Source: Lantana camara
Lineage: Eukaryota; Streptophyta; Magnoliopsida; Lamiales; Verbenaceae
DNA: 64,000 nucleotides
Reading direction: 5' to 3'
Assembly (NCBI GenBank): GCA_037501455.1
Contig: CM074865.1
Location: 40,654,501 to 40,718,500 of the forward strand
Below are positions 1 through 11,277 of the stretch, piece by piece (position 1 is the first letter of the stretch; the number at the start of each line of letters is the position of its first letter). The position numbers and the translations under genes were made by a program. The notes beneath the pieces are model-generated. The model made no database searches, was not told the DNA's origin, and saw only the letters and a program-made list of their open reading frames with translations.

Positions 1-1138
1 GATACGAACTAAGGAGAATCTGGGAGTCCTAAGGGTGGTGATTAGGAATGAATAAGATGGCGGTTATGGTTAAGCCATTAAGAGAGAAGTTACATATGGG
101 ATTCTGACCTGGAGGTGATGGAATCATAAGAAAGTTCCTATGGATTTCTAAGTTAGAATTAACAAGGGGAAAACCGAATCAAGCTATCATATAAGGGGAT
201 GGTGTCGATTAAAATTTATTCGATAAAGTATGAAGGGGTCCGAGACAATGTTATTAAGTTATCGGTTCTATCAAAGGTGACCCGGAAGGAAATCCACGAA
301 GAAACCAAACCGGAAAAGATGATCAGTGGAGGATTTACATCAAACTTCAAAACGCATCAAGAACATTTTATCTTCAATTCAAGAAATGTGGGGCTAGATA
401 CCGAATATAGCCTTAAGGGGGTTAAAGAGTATGAATAGATGACATGAACGGAAATGGAAAAAGGGATTCGTGTTAATGTCGATTCTAATGACGAATACCA
501 CAAGGTAGGGATTGAATCGTCAAGGTGGTCAGAGATGATCTAAGGGTATTTGGGAAGTCAAATTCGGTTAATTCAAGAGAGTTGGTTGGGCGAATGAGGA
601 TTGAGGAAAATGGTGAGGAGTGGTGTTAGGAGAGACCATGAGATCGAACATTGCAAGGTCAGGATCAAATCATCAAGTTCACTCAGAGTGGTGATCCTCG
701 GGGATATGTTAGGCACCGATTTGGATAAGGATTGAAGAAGTTGGGTAGCAGTACGAGTTAGAAAGGATTTAAGGATATAATCCTTAAGGAATTTATCAAT
801 CGTTTCACCGGGGAACCCTGAAAAGGTTCAAGACAAATTGGGCATCGAGTTACATTGAGGACAGATCATACCTTGGGCAACGACAACTCACAAATCTGAA
901 TTTTGCAACTACGGTGAACGGTACTTATAGTATTCATGATACATGCATCCATACAAATTTAATTCAAATAATTTTCTTGTAATGTGTTCCGATTTCTTAT
1001 CGTGTTAAATTACTTGGAATAATTGGTAATCAATATGAGTGATATTTATTGCTTGCTTTGGGTGCCTTACGTGATTTTAAAATTGGTTTTGCGTGAGTTG
1101 CTTGGGAGTATTGGAGACTTCCTTGCTTTATTTTCGGT

Positions 1139-1273
1139 TAAGAGACGGGGATTCTCTTATTTTTGGTTGAGAGACGGGGTTCTCTCATTGTTGTTGGAGA
1201 GACGGGGTTCTCTCATTGCTGCTCGAGAGACGGGGCTCTCTCCTTGTTGTTTGTGAGAGACGGGGAATCTCTC
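1139..1273 (+). repeat. Five tandem hairpins, 28-30 nt period
   Basis: Five copies begin at 1139, 1168, 1196, 1224 and 1254. Each has a purine arm GAGAGA, a loop starting CGGGG and a pyrimidine arm TCTCTC, followed by about 10 nt rich in TTG. The first copy has TAAGAGA paired with TCTCTTA where the second and fifth have TGAGAGA with TCTCTCA. That is a paired G-C to A-T change which keeps the stem. The array ends 24 nt before the PPT hairpin. A matching array occurs in LARD-A at 46576-46682. Function unknown. Confidence 0.85.
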
Positions 1274-1297
1274 ATTGTTTGTTTTTAGGCGTGTTTT

Positions 1298-1333
1298 GAA
1301 TCCGAGGACGGATTCTTTTTAAGGGGGAGAGAT
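1298..1333 (+). other. Polypurine tract of LARD-1 with upstream hairpin
   Basis: GAATCCG (1298-1304), loop AGGA and CGGATTC (1309-1315) form a perfect 7-bp hairpin. A short T-rich stretch and the purine run AAGGGGGAGAGA (1321-1332) follow, ending at the LTR. The purine run is the expected primer for plus-strand DNA synthesis. The hairpin and PPT are almost identical to those of Gyp-B (41538-41573), which suggests that both used the same reverse transcriptase and RNase H. Confidence 0.85.
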
Positions 1334-4300
1334 TGTAACGCCCCAGTTTTTCAGTCTTAGATAATGTGACGTAATTGTTTATAAATTGCGCGATTTAATT
1401 ATTTAATTATATGATTAATTGTTTATAAATGGTTATATTTGATTTAAACTATAAACCATTGTTATTTTAATTTAATTCATTTTATTTTACTCATATATTT
1501 AGTGTTTAATTTCTTAATTGAGGTTTCACGTTACCTTAACAGTTTCGGTAATTTCTTTAATTAATCACAACATGTTATTAGTTGGTTTTAATTTAATTAA
1601 TATGGAATTTAAGTTTTAGTAAGTTATTTATAACAATATGAATTCGTTCATGCGCATGAGTGTTCTATTTGTGCTTCGTTCTTCTATGTAATGATATCGG
1701 ATTTGTATGAAAATTTATTATGTCGTATATATGTGTGTTATGAACATGCCTATGTGCTCGGTTTATGTTTTCGGATTCATTTGACGTGTTTATGAATTTA
1801 TTTTGATTTTTGGAACCAAGTCGGGGGCTAACGAGCAATTAGCGCACCCTTGGTTCCGTGCGTGATATCTTGAGCTCGGGAATTCGGATTCGAATTCCGA
1901 CACCTCCGTTGCCTTCGTATCGACGATTCGGAGACAATGGAACAAGCCTCATACCTTTTTGAAATCATTAAGACCTTCAAAATCCAACCGTAACGAGCCA
2001 CTCGTGCAAGAAGAACTCCTTTTGGTTGACTAGTCTTCATGGTGGGACCCTTAACCCTTCCTTAACTTAACCATACCTTAACCATGACTTATCCACCTTG
2101 AGTTAAGCCTTTCTCTTCCCTTTTAGCTCAGAAAAACCGAGCCAAACATCTCCTCTCATTTCTGCAACTGATCGATATGGAGGAAGAGAAGAAAGGAGAG
2201 AAAACCCTAAGCCATCCTTTGTGATTTTGAGCTCAAATCACCATTTTTCTTCACCAATCTTTAAGGTATGAATATTTATGTCTTCTCTACTCTATTATAC
2301 TTGATTTCATCTCCTTACAACATGATTTGGATCAGATTTGATTAGGGTTTGAATTATGAGATTAGTATGAACTTTTAGGGATTTTTGCTCTAGTGACCTA
2401 TTTGCTTGTGTGGCTGAATTCCTTGCTTAAACATGATCATATGAACTTGGTTCTTGGCTTATTTCTTTCCTAACTGATAGTATATGATATTAGGAAGATT
2501 TCATCTCTTGCTCCTTTTATGAAATTATGAGTTATGGAGCTTCAAACTTGATGATCTAATTGATTCCCCTGTTTTGTGACTGCTGTGTGAAATTTGGTGT
2601 TGTTGCATGATCATATGGTCTCCATTTCGTGTGAAATTGCATGGATCTTATGTACACTCATTGTTCTATATGTTAGCATTCATGTTTTAAGTATTTGGAT
2701 CCATTAGAAGTCTCAAAACCGAAATACATGGCCTGTTTGATGCATGCTCCATGACAGAATTGTTGCTGTTGTGTTTGGTAAGTTGTTGGTCATCCTAATG
2801 TGCTTTAAATTGTACCATTTTGCATATATATGATGTATATAAGTTGTTTAGTATGTTAGCATGCATTCCCCAAAGTTTCAGATCCAAATTCAAGACCTAA
2901 GTACTTGATCAAGGCATGATAGAATCATTAGGGCTCATATGTCCGATTGTAGCGACCCAGTTTTGTTTCACGGTTTTGATGATCTTAACGTGTGATTTAG
3001 CTTTTGCACTCTAAATGAAAAATGTTCATAACATGCCAAATATGTTGCATATTAAGTTTCAGAGCATTTGGAGTTCATTTGGTATGCCTTTGGATTGAAT
3101 TTGTATGAGTTCAGTTTTGCCGGTAAAATTTTACGTGTGATTTAGTTCTGTACCGTGACACCCCCGTGTCTCATTTACTCATAAGAGGGAGACACGGGCG
3201 TGTCACACCTTCTGGGCAGCTCTGTACTGAGCCACGCCCGTGGCTCAGTTGGGCAAGGGTTGGTGACACCCCCGTGTCACTTCCCATGCGCAGTCTTCGT
3301 TACTTCCGCTTCGGTTTTTGATTTGTTTTCCCCTCCTTAATGACTTTATCTCCCTTTATGTTGAACTATGAACTTGTTGTACTATGTGTTAGGAGTAGTA
3401 TGGTGCAATTTCATGATATTTGGATGTGTTATAGGCAAGCTTTTATTTAATGCCGGTTATGGGTGTTTATGTGTCGTTTATGAATCGCCTCGCTTATTTT
3501 CTATATCTTATCGCTTCTTCTTGTTGCCCAACCTTGAATATATGCTATGTTATGTAATATGAAGTATATGGTAACATTATGGAAGAGTTTGAACATGTTC
3601 TATGCTTCTATTTGAGTTCTTGAATAAATTGAATGGAGATATGAATTGAATGATCTATGATTGAACAAGTGAATGAATTGGTTATATGATTTTCATGACT
3701 TAATATGATTTTTATGTCTTCATATCATGCTTGAGCATTGCCGTGCGTCATATATGGTTCATTTAGAGTCTTGAGTCTCACGAACACGTCTTGTGGTCTT
3801 TTGTACAGCTTGTCTCCAGGGTGGAGAGCTTTTGTTCGTTCAAGCACTTGATAACTCATTCCTTGTTTCATCACGGTTAAGGTGAGGGTGTTTTCGTTTT
3901 AGATACGTATTAAACCCTACAACCCTTATGTGAAAAGTTTTGGCCAAAAACCTTATGATTATATATCTATGGTTTTCAAATGAAGTTATCGAGTAAAATT
4001 CTTCTGACTTATATGTATGAGCGTATATAAGCTTAAAAATGGTTTTGTAATGAGGCTATGCTCCAAACCGTGTGTCTTCATGCTAGCTACGGATTAGGAT
4101 GACACGGAGAGGTACGTATATAGCATATGCCGAATTACACGGTAAGGTATTTATGAATTATGTTATGTATTTATGAATTATGATATGTATTTATGAATTA
4201 TGCTATGTACTTATGATTGTTATGTTTTGGCGAGACACATTTATTACTTATTACTGAACGGGCCCCGGGACTTAGTATATGTGGCTAACCGAGGAAGCAA

Positions 4301-5343
4301 GGGCTGACGGGGATCCCATATACTAGTCCCAACTTATATACGGTGATACCGGCCCTCGCTAGGAGATTTAGCGGGGAATGGGAGCTGAGTGTCTTTGGGG
4401 AATTCATGTAACCCCATTGGCCCATGATTTAACCGGTGGCCGGGTCTTGCAAGCCCGTCCACCACCCGGAGGAAGAAGGTTGGTTAGGATTTATGCCTCT
4501 TCTTATATATATGTTTTGATAGAATTATGCACCGTGCGGGAAGGCCGGGATACGGATTGCCCAAACGCATATTTATGATATGATTTATGGTCTGTGTGTA
4601 TTATGATATATTGCATGATCGCTTAATCAATATATTACTGATATTTGTCGTACACGGTCGGAGTTTGGTTGGAGATTGTGCACGCTCACTCGCCGAGCCT
4701 TATATTTATGTATGATTTATGAATGTAATGAATTTAATATGAATAAGTCGTAAAAGTCGAGCATTGTTTATCTATTTTCTTGCCCTTTTTGGGAACTAAA
4801 TTCAAATAAAACCTTGCTCGGGATTTATGACTTGCATGTGCATGTTTTATATATATGTATCGCTCCTGCTCACTCAGTCTTCTAGAGACTGACCCCTCTC
4901 CCTCCCCAATCTTTTAGTGTGCAGGTTTGATCTTTGGAGTTTCGGGCTAGGCGGAGGTGTTCGAAGTTTTGGGTTGGTCGAGTTAGGTTAGGAGAGTCTT
5001 TGCACTCACTCATGTACTTGATTTATGTTGATTCGATTCTGTAGATCCGAACTTGAATATTTATGTAACTGTTATTGAATTGACCTTACGGGGTTTTGCT
5101 ATGATTTAAAAGAGGCCTGAAGAGCCCGAATTCCGTTTTTGGTTGGTATGATTGAACTTTAGCTTTGCTGCATTATATTTTGTGGATTGGTAACCATTGC
5201 AGGGTCTAGCTCCGCCTGGCTTAGGAAGGTTTTATGTTTGTCTCCCGTTCGCTATGGTTTGATACGGGTGCGGATTTACTGTTTCGTTACTCGTGTTGAG
5301 CCATAGTGCGGGGGATGTGGTGCCTCACGTGCGGGGTGCTACA
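1334..5343 (+). mobile_element. 3' LTR of LARD-1 (4.0 kb)
   Basis: It starts TGTAACGCCCC directly after a PPT and ends GGGGTGCTACA. The last ~110 bp (CCGTTCGC, then GTGCGGGGGATGTGG) match the ends of the other long LTRs here. Predicted splice layout: donor AAG|GTATG at 2265/2266; middle exon 3809-3881 (73 nt, TACAG before and AAG|GTGAGG after); hairpin CAGTCT/AGACTG at 4875-4891; branchpoint-like CTGAC, pyrimidine tract and acceptor TGCAG at 4924. The intron sites are inferred from consensus and from matching positions in eight other LTRs. It contains no gene. Confidence 0.85.
3155..3280 (+). repeat. Palindrome cluster of LARD-1 LTR
   Basis: Four palindromes lie in the predicted first intron. 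3191-3204 has arms GACACG around GG. 3226-3249 has perfect 11-bp arms ACTGAGCCACG around CC. 3155-3172 and 3263-3280 are GTGACAC-type copies with a C in place of the inner G. The common form is arm-CG-NN-CG-arm. The arm sequences GTGACA and CTGAGCCA are not used by the other LTR clusters. Confidence 0.85.
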
Positions 5344-7577
5344 GCGGCCCTGACTTGTTTTTGCCCTTGGTTTGAGTTTTTGCTGCCTTTCTTGCTGGAG
5401 GAAGTGTGGTCGCGCCCGCAGCCACATTTTAGCGCGACCCCTTTTGGGGGCAATTTCGAACTGCTCCCCCCTTTCTTGTTTCGTTTGTCGTTTCATTGTG
5501 TTTTACGTGCTTTCCTTGCTTCTTTCTTACCTTTTATACATGTATAACTTGTGTATTATGTGTTATGTGATTATTTGTGAATTCATTACGTGATTTCAAT
5601 GCTCTTGCATGAAATAAATGACCTACGTGCTTCATATGTGTTTAAACGTGCATGCATGAACTAATATGACGCTTATTTGCTTTGCATGGTATTTTCTTGG
5701 TCCTTTCATGATATGCATGCATGCCTAACTTCATAAAATATATGTTACATGTTTCATTATAATTTTATGACGTGAATTCGATGCTTTTATACGTGATATA
5801 TGACAATATATGCTCTATATGCTCTCCTACGTGCGTGTGTGACTTCTTACTTCGTTTATTTGCCTTACATGATCTTTCTTTGCTCTTTTATAAAGTGTAT
5901 GAATTGTTAAGATGTTGTATGACGTGTTATATGCATTATGTGAAATTCATAAAGTCATTTAACATAATTTATGGAATTTAGAACTTGTTATGAATTTGCA
6001 TGCGTTAAATGACCTCGCACTATATTTCTTATGCATCATTCGCATTCATATACATATGCCAAGCGTTTAAATGGTTCATGTTGAGTCTAAGGTTGTCTTT
6101 GGTTGTTTGTTTTGTCTTTAGGTCCGTTTCGTGGTTGACGAGTAGGTGTTTTAGAAGTGTTTTGGTTCGTCGCGTCCGGTGTGGTCGACAAGATGAGGTT
6201 TCCTTCCTTTTTAGTTAACTGACCTACAACCCTACATGTATTTTAAGCTCGCATGCGATATACGTATATAAATAATTATGTAAATATGTGTTTGATTAGT
6301 ATTTTGTGGGATTTATCCCTTTTGTTATGTATTATTGGAAAAACGTTTTATCTATATATGTAACCTATTTTAAGTTTATTTGATTTGAAAAGGGTTGCTA
6401 TGTGTGAACGTTTTGAAATAACGAGAATTGCGACTTTGAATTAGAAGTCGAAAAATTATGAAATTTTAAAATTTATTAAAATTATGAATTATGAATTAAG
6501 AAATGGGCTCGAGGAAGTGGTATGTGATTCTCAGGTCGGTCATGGGGTCGCCGAGCTCTCTCATCAACACAACTCCAAATTTATTTAGGGAAATTCACCC
6601 ATCCTCGGGAGTTCGAGAGGAAGGCGGTTTCTCGAGCACCGGCGGTTAACAACCGTCGGGGAGCGGGTCGGATCGCCCAACTCGCACATTTTGACGGGAG
6701 AACGGGGTTGAGTGGACGTCAACTTATCCCCAAACGGTGAAAGGTGGGATTGTTTATGAACTTTGATTTATTTTGATTCCGTTTATGCTTTGAAAGGAGT
6801 TAGGTGGGTTTGAACTCGTTCTCGCCGAGTCTTTTGATTTCGTTTATGTTTGTGGTTCGTGAAACGGGAGTGGACTTATAATTACTAAAATTTGGTTTAT
6901 TTTGGACTTTTGGCCTTAAAATCTTTTATATATTTATTATCACGGGGCTAAAATGATTTATATTGCAAAAACGATGCCCAGTTCATGAACTTTTTGATTT
7001 GAATATGCTCTGTTCTATTATTTACGTATGTGTGAGTGTGTTAGCCCCCTCACCAGTCTTTAGGACTGACCCCTCCTCGTTGTTCTCTTTTTCCCCTTTC
7101 TTTTGGTTCTTTGAGTTGCAGGTGCAGGTCGTCGGTTCGAGCTAGGCGGGGTTTTTTTATTTTCAAGAGTTTGAGTCATTAGTGAAGTTTTTTGCATATT
7201 TTGCATCTTTACTTTCCAGTTTTGGTACTACGTATAAATATGGTACTATGTATAAACATGGTTAAGTTATGTTTGAAATTTGAATTGGAGACTTGTATAA
7301 ATTTAATTTGGCCCGGGTTGGGCATGGCATGTATAATTATTTTATTGTATCCCTATTATGAAAGCATGTATGTTTATGTATTTGAAATCCTGGTGCTTCC
7401 ACATGTGTATTTATTTATTTCACGCACTCTGAATTAGGGCCTAGACTGCCTAGCCTAGGTGAGATTTTGTTTGTTACCCGTTCGTCGTAGCTTGGGGCGT
7501 GTGCGGAGTTTCCATTTCGTTACACGTGTCGGGCTATGGTGCGGGGGGTGTAGTGCCTTTCGCTCCGGGGTGCTACA
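5344..7577 (+). mobile_element. LTR-H, right-hand part
   Basis: Continuation of an LTR that LARD-1 split; its left part lies outside the window. It ends CTCCGGGGTGCTACA. Visible splice layout: acceptor CTTTAG at 6121, middle exon 6122-6192 (71 nt), then the donor position reads AAG|ATGAGG, so the conserved GT is lost here. Hairpin CAGTC/GACTG is at 7054-7068, followed by CTGAC, a long pyrimidine tract and acceptor TTGCAG at 7121. One imperfect palindrome at 5406-5425 has arm GTGGTCGCG around CC with two mismatches. It interrupts a copia reverse transcriptase. No gene seen. Confidence 0.8.
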
Positions 7578-8836
7578 CTCATAATTGCGGCCAGCCGAGG
7601 TTGGGAGTAGCGTCAACTTGACGTCAATAACACCTTTCTGCAAGACCGATTGTCAGAAGCAGTTTACATGGTTCAGCCCCCAGGCTTTGTCGACAAAGTT
7701 CTTTCCCATTATGTCTATAAGCTTCATAAAGCTTTGAATGGCCTAAAACAGGCGCCCTACGCATGGTATCATGAATTGCTCAACTTTCTACTTTTTCAAG
7801 GCTTCAAAATTCCCAAGCTGACTCCTCACTTTTCATCTTCAATTCATCTGAAACTCTGATTTATGTACTAGTCTATGCCGATGATATTTTGATTACAGGC
7901 CTTGACCAAATGGTGGTGTCAATGCTCATTGCTTTCTTGTCTACCCGATTTGCACTAAAGGACTTGGGACCTCTTAACTATTTTATGGGTATTGAATGTA
8001 TTACCTCACCACATGGAATTATGTTGTTATAAAGAAAGTATATTCATGTCCTGCTGCATCGTATGGACATGGAGGCCTCCAATCCAGTCACCACACCTCT
8101 CTCTTTGGACAATAACTTGCGCCTTGATTCGGGCACATCACTTACTGATCCAAGAGAATATCGATCAATTCTCATTGAGGTAACTGCAATACCTCACATT
8201 GATGAGACCAACTATTGCATTTACTGTCAATAAATTATCTCAATTCACTCATCGACCGACCTCGATGCATCTACAAGCCGTAAAGCGGCTATCGCGCTAT
8301 CTCCGTGGCACTTCAGGCTTCAGGGTATTCACTCGGCGAGATGGCCCTATTGATCTTCTGGCATTCTTTGATGCTGATTAGGCAGGAAATAGAGACGATT
8401 ACTCATCTACTAGCTGTCACATTTTTTACCTTGGAATAACCTTAATTTGTTGGAGCTCCAAAAAGCAACGCACCGTTGCGAGGTCATCCACGAAAGCTGA
8501 ATAACGTGTTGTTGCCTCCATATCAATGGAAATATGGTGGATATGCTCATTACTATCCGAGTTGGGCATTTCACTACCGTGAGCACCCACTATTTTCTGT
8601 GACAACATCGGCTCCACACACTTATGCTCCAATCCCGTCTTTCACTCACACATGAAACATATAGCCCTTGATTTCCATCTTGTGCGTGAACAAGTTCAGA
8701 GTGGAGCCCTTCGTGTCAGACATGTCTCTTCTACTGATCAACTAGTTGACACCTTCACTAAAGCTCTTCGCAAACATCAATTTTTGAGCTGTCGAGACAG
8801 ATTGGAGTCTCTCATACAACCTCCATCTTGCGGGAG
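7578..8836 (+). pseudogene. Ty1/copia reverse transcriptase-RNase H remnant
   Basis: The 3' part of a copia polyprotein, entered in the middle of reverse transcriptase because LTR-H interrupts it. Visible motifs are LDVNNTFLQ, VYMVQPPGF, LKQAPYAWY, the catalytic YADDIL near 7875, the RNase H stretch SSTKAE near 8490, and the C-terminal [13 protein letters not shown] followed by VDTFTKAL. These are typical of copia polyproteins, perhaps the Ale/Ivana groups (inferred). Several in-frame stops and frame changes (for example near 7625, 7860, 8380 and 8503) make it dead. Gag, protease and integrase are not in the window. Confidence 0.9.
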
Positions 8837-8838
8837 CA

Positions 8839-9003
8839 TATAGGAGATTGATTGATCATAAGAATCTAATTGTACAAGAGATTGCTTAGGAGAGTGATTG
8901 ATTTGTTTCTATAAATACGTGTTGTATATCCTCTCTCAGTAATCTATTTATATAGTGTAATAATAGAAATCAACCAAATCATTCACTAATCTATTTCTCT
9001 ACA
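8839..9003 (+). mobile_element. Probable short 3' LTR of the copia remnant
   Basis: A GCGGGAGCATA purine-rich stretch follows the end of the polyprotein and leads into about 165 bp rich in GATTGATT and CTCTCAGTAATC, ending TCTCTACA. A TATA-like CTATAAATA is near 8911. The start reads TATAGG where TG is expected, so the border is uncertain. No second LTR copy is present for comparison. Confidence 0.5.
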
Positions 9004-11272
9004 CCACACTCCCCCTCCATTGAGTGTCGTGAAGGCAACCCCACATATGATATTTTTCTCTTTTATGTTACTAGCATAAACTCCGTGCCTTCCACGGATC
9101 GATTAGTTAATAGCATATAAATATTTGTAATTGAATATTAAAAAAATCAAAAAAATACCAAGAAGTAAATTTGAAAACGCAATAAATTAACTACATCAAA
9201 TAGATAAACAAAAAACCTTAAACGTTATAACATAAACAGTGAGTGAAATAAATTAATAAGGAAGAAAATAAAACCAAATAATTAACATAAAAAGTTAAAA
9301 AACAACCGCAATCAAATATGGGGAAAAAAATATGGAAGTACTGAAATCAGTAACTAAATGAAGGAACATATGTAATAGAGTGGGTAAGATAAAAAAAAAT
9401 TAACGAAAAGGAAGACGCACAATACACGAGAGTTAAAAATAAATAGTTCAAAGTTTAATTTATTAATTAGTTGACATAACATATAATTTAAATAGTAGGA
9501 TATTAAGTGTTCATTTGCTGCAAACTAAAAAAATAAGGCAAAAATACTATATTTATTTTTTTAAATGAAGTACAAAACTTTAGAAACAAAAAGAATTAAA
9601 ACAATTTGTAAATTCAAAAAAAGGCGAAAAAAATATATATTATCGAGGTCAAACAAAATCCATCAATTTTAATGAAAAGAAACATGAAAATATAAAATTA
9701 TTTCATTTGAATATCCTAATTATAAGTTGCTATGTGTGATAATAAATAACATAATTATAATAAGTTACAAATATAATAAAAATTAACGATTTAAGAAACA
9801 TCAAATAACCAAAGAGAGATAACCTAAGGTACCACTGAAAAAACAAACTTAATTTTAAGGAGTTGAATATATATTATATATATATTTATATATATAAGAA
9901 ATTAATTGCAATAAATATCTCTCATCATATAATATAGAAGTCAACATTTGATAGGCAAACAAACAAAAGTATAAAAATATATAAAGACTTTAGAAAGAAG
10001 CACAAACCAATAATGATTTTCATAAACTTCAAATTTCACTGTTATTAATATAACTTATAAATATTTTTGTTTATACAAAAATTCAGCATTGAACAAAATT
10101 CAAATATTAAAACAAAATTGACGTAAATGCAGATAAGTTAAAGATGAAGGATTTTGTCATTTTTAATTTAAGTTAAACATAAATTTTAAAAGGAAAAAAT
10201 TAACCACTTATAAATTAAAAAAACTTCAAATAAAATATCGAAACTCAAACTCAATAATTTTATTTAAAGTAGAATTGTAGCTCGCAATAGAACGAAATTT
10301 TCTTACCATCACATTGATAAAATTCAAGTTGAAAACTTGTATAAAATAATTGAAAATATCAACTGTAAGTTAAAATTAAAAATTAAAAGGAAACAATTGG
10401 AAAATAAATTAAATAATAATTTAAATATATTTAAATAAATAAATACTAACTAATAAATATTAACACAAATAAATCCAAGTGAATAATCAAAAGTAACTAA
10501 TAAAATGTAAGGCAAAAAAAATCATTAAATAAAATAACAGTAGCATATTAAGAACAATAAACAATTACTAAAATAACAGTAAATTACATTAAAAAAAAAT
10601 AATATTTAATTTAAACAATAACAAAAAATTAATAAATAAATATCGATTAATGAATTTAAATACAAAATAAATCTATTCAAATAATTAAAATTTACTAATA
10701 AATTATAAAATAAAAAAAATTAATTTAAAAATAATAATAAAATATTAAGAACAACAAATAATCACCGAATTAATAATAAATTACAATAAATGAGAATGAT
10801 AATAAAATTTAATCAAAAAACAACAATAAATAAATTAATAAATAAATACAAACTAATAAATATTAACACAAGATAACTACATTCAAATAATCAGAAGTAA
10901 CTAATTGTAAAAAAAAAAAAGATTATAAAATAAAAATAACAATAAAATATTAACAACAACAAACAATCATCAAAATAACAACGAATTATGGTAACCAAAA
11001 CATTAATAAAACTTAATTAAAAAATTGATAAAAATAACAATAAATTATGGTAACTAAAAATAATAATAAAATTTAATCAAAACAATAATAAAAAAATTAA
11101 TAAAAGAAAAATATATTAAAAATATAATACTAAAACATAAATGAAAATAAGAAATAAACATAAATTTAGAACAAACTCAATGAAAACAAAAAGAAAACTT
11201 AATATTAGTACATATACATATAAGTGACGAACTACGTTAATAGGAGAGATTGTCACTCTTTGTGTAAATAAA
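9004..11272. other. AT-rich spacer without genes
   Basis: About 2.3 kb composed mostly of A on this strand, with long runs of AATAA and TTAA. No frame over 60 codons, no RNA gene and no transposon terminus was recognised. It is the target into which Gyp-C inserted (TSD TGACA) and it resumes for 48 bp at 20243-20290. The right part is a degenerate tandem repeat. Confidence 0.7.
10433..11026. repeat. Degenerate AT-rich tandem repeat, about 205-bp unit
   Basis: Three unit starts carry AATAAATAAATA at 10433, 10631 and 10837 (spacings 198 and 206). Each unit has in order CTAATAAAT..., AAATAATCA-AAGTAACTAAT, AAAATATTAA-AACAA-AAA-AATCA and a TAAATTA block. A partial fourth copy follows to about 11095. 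The composition is so biased that an alignment is needed to fix the borders. Confidence 0.55.
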
Positions 11273-11277
11273 TGACA

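Larger units (their letters stand above)
1..1333 (+). mobile_element. LARD-1 internal region (3' part, non-coding)
   Basis: Purine-rich DNA with no long reading frame and no gag, protease, reverse transcriptase or integrase motif. It runs into a PPT and then an LTR, so it is the 3' part of the internal region of a non-coding LTR element; the 5' part lies left of the window. A short stretch near 905-950 (ACGGTGAACGGTA, then a run rich in ATGCAT) resembles the internal region of LARD-A near 46380, which supports one non-autonomous group. The small frame at 199-438 matches nothing I recognise and I do not call it a gene. Large non-coding elements with long LTRs are known as LARDs; membership is inferred from structure. 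Confidence 0.75.

Noticed and set aside
1139..1273. CRISPR array
   Set aside because: The period and hairpins resemble one, but the linkers are near-identical TTG-rich DNA with no unique spacers, and the context is a plant retroelement.
2949..2966. Start of another nested LTR (TGTAGCGACCCAG)
   Set aside because: It resembles an LTR start, but no matching end, PBS, PPT or TSD was found and the surrounding LTR layout continues across it.
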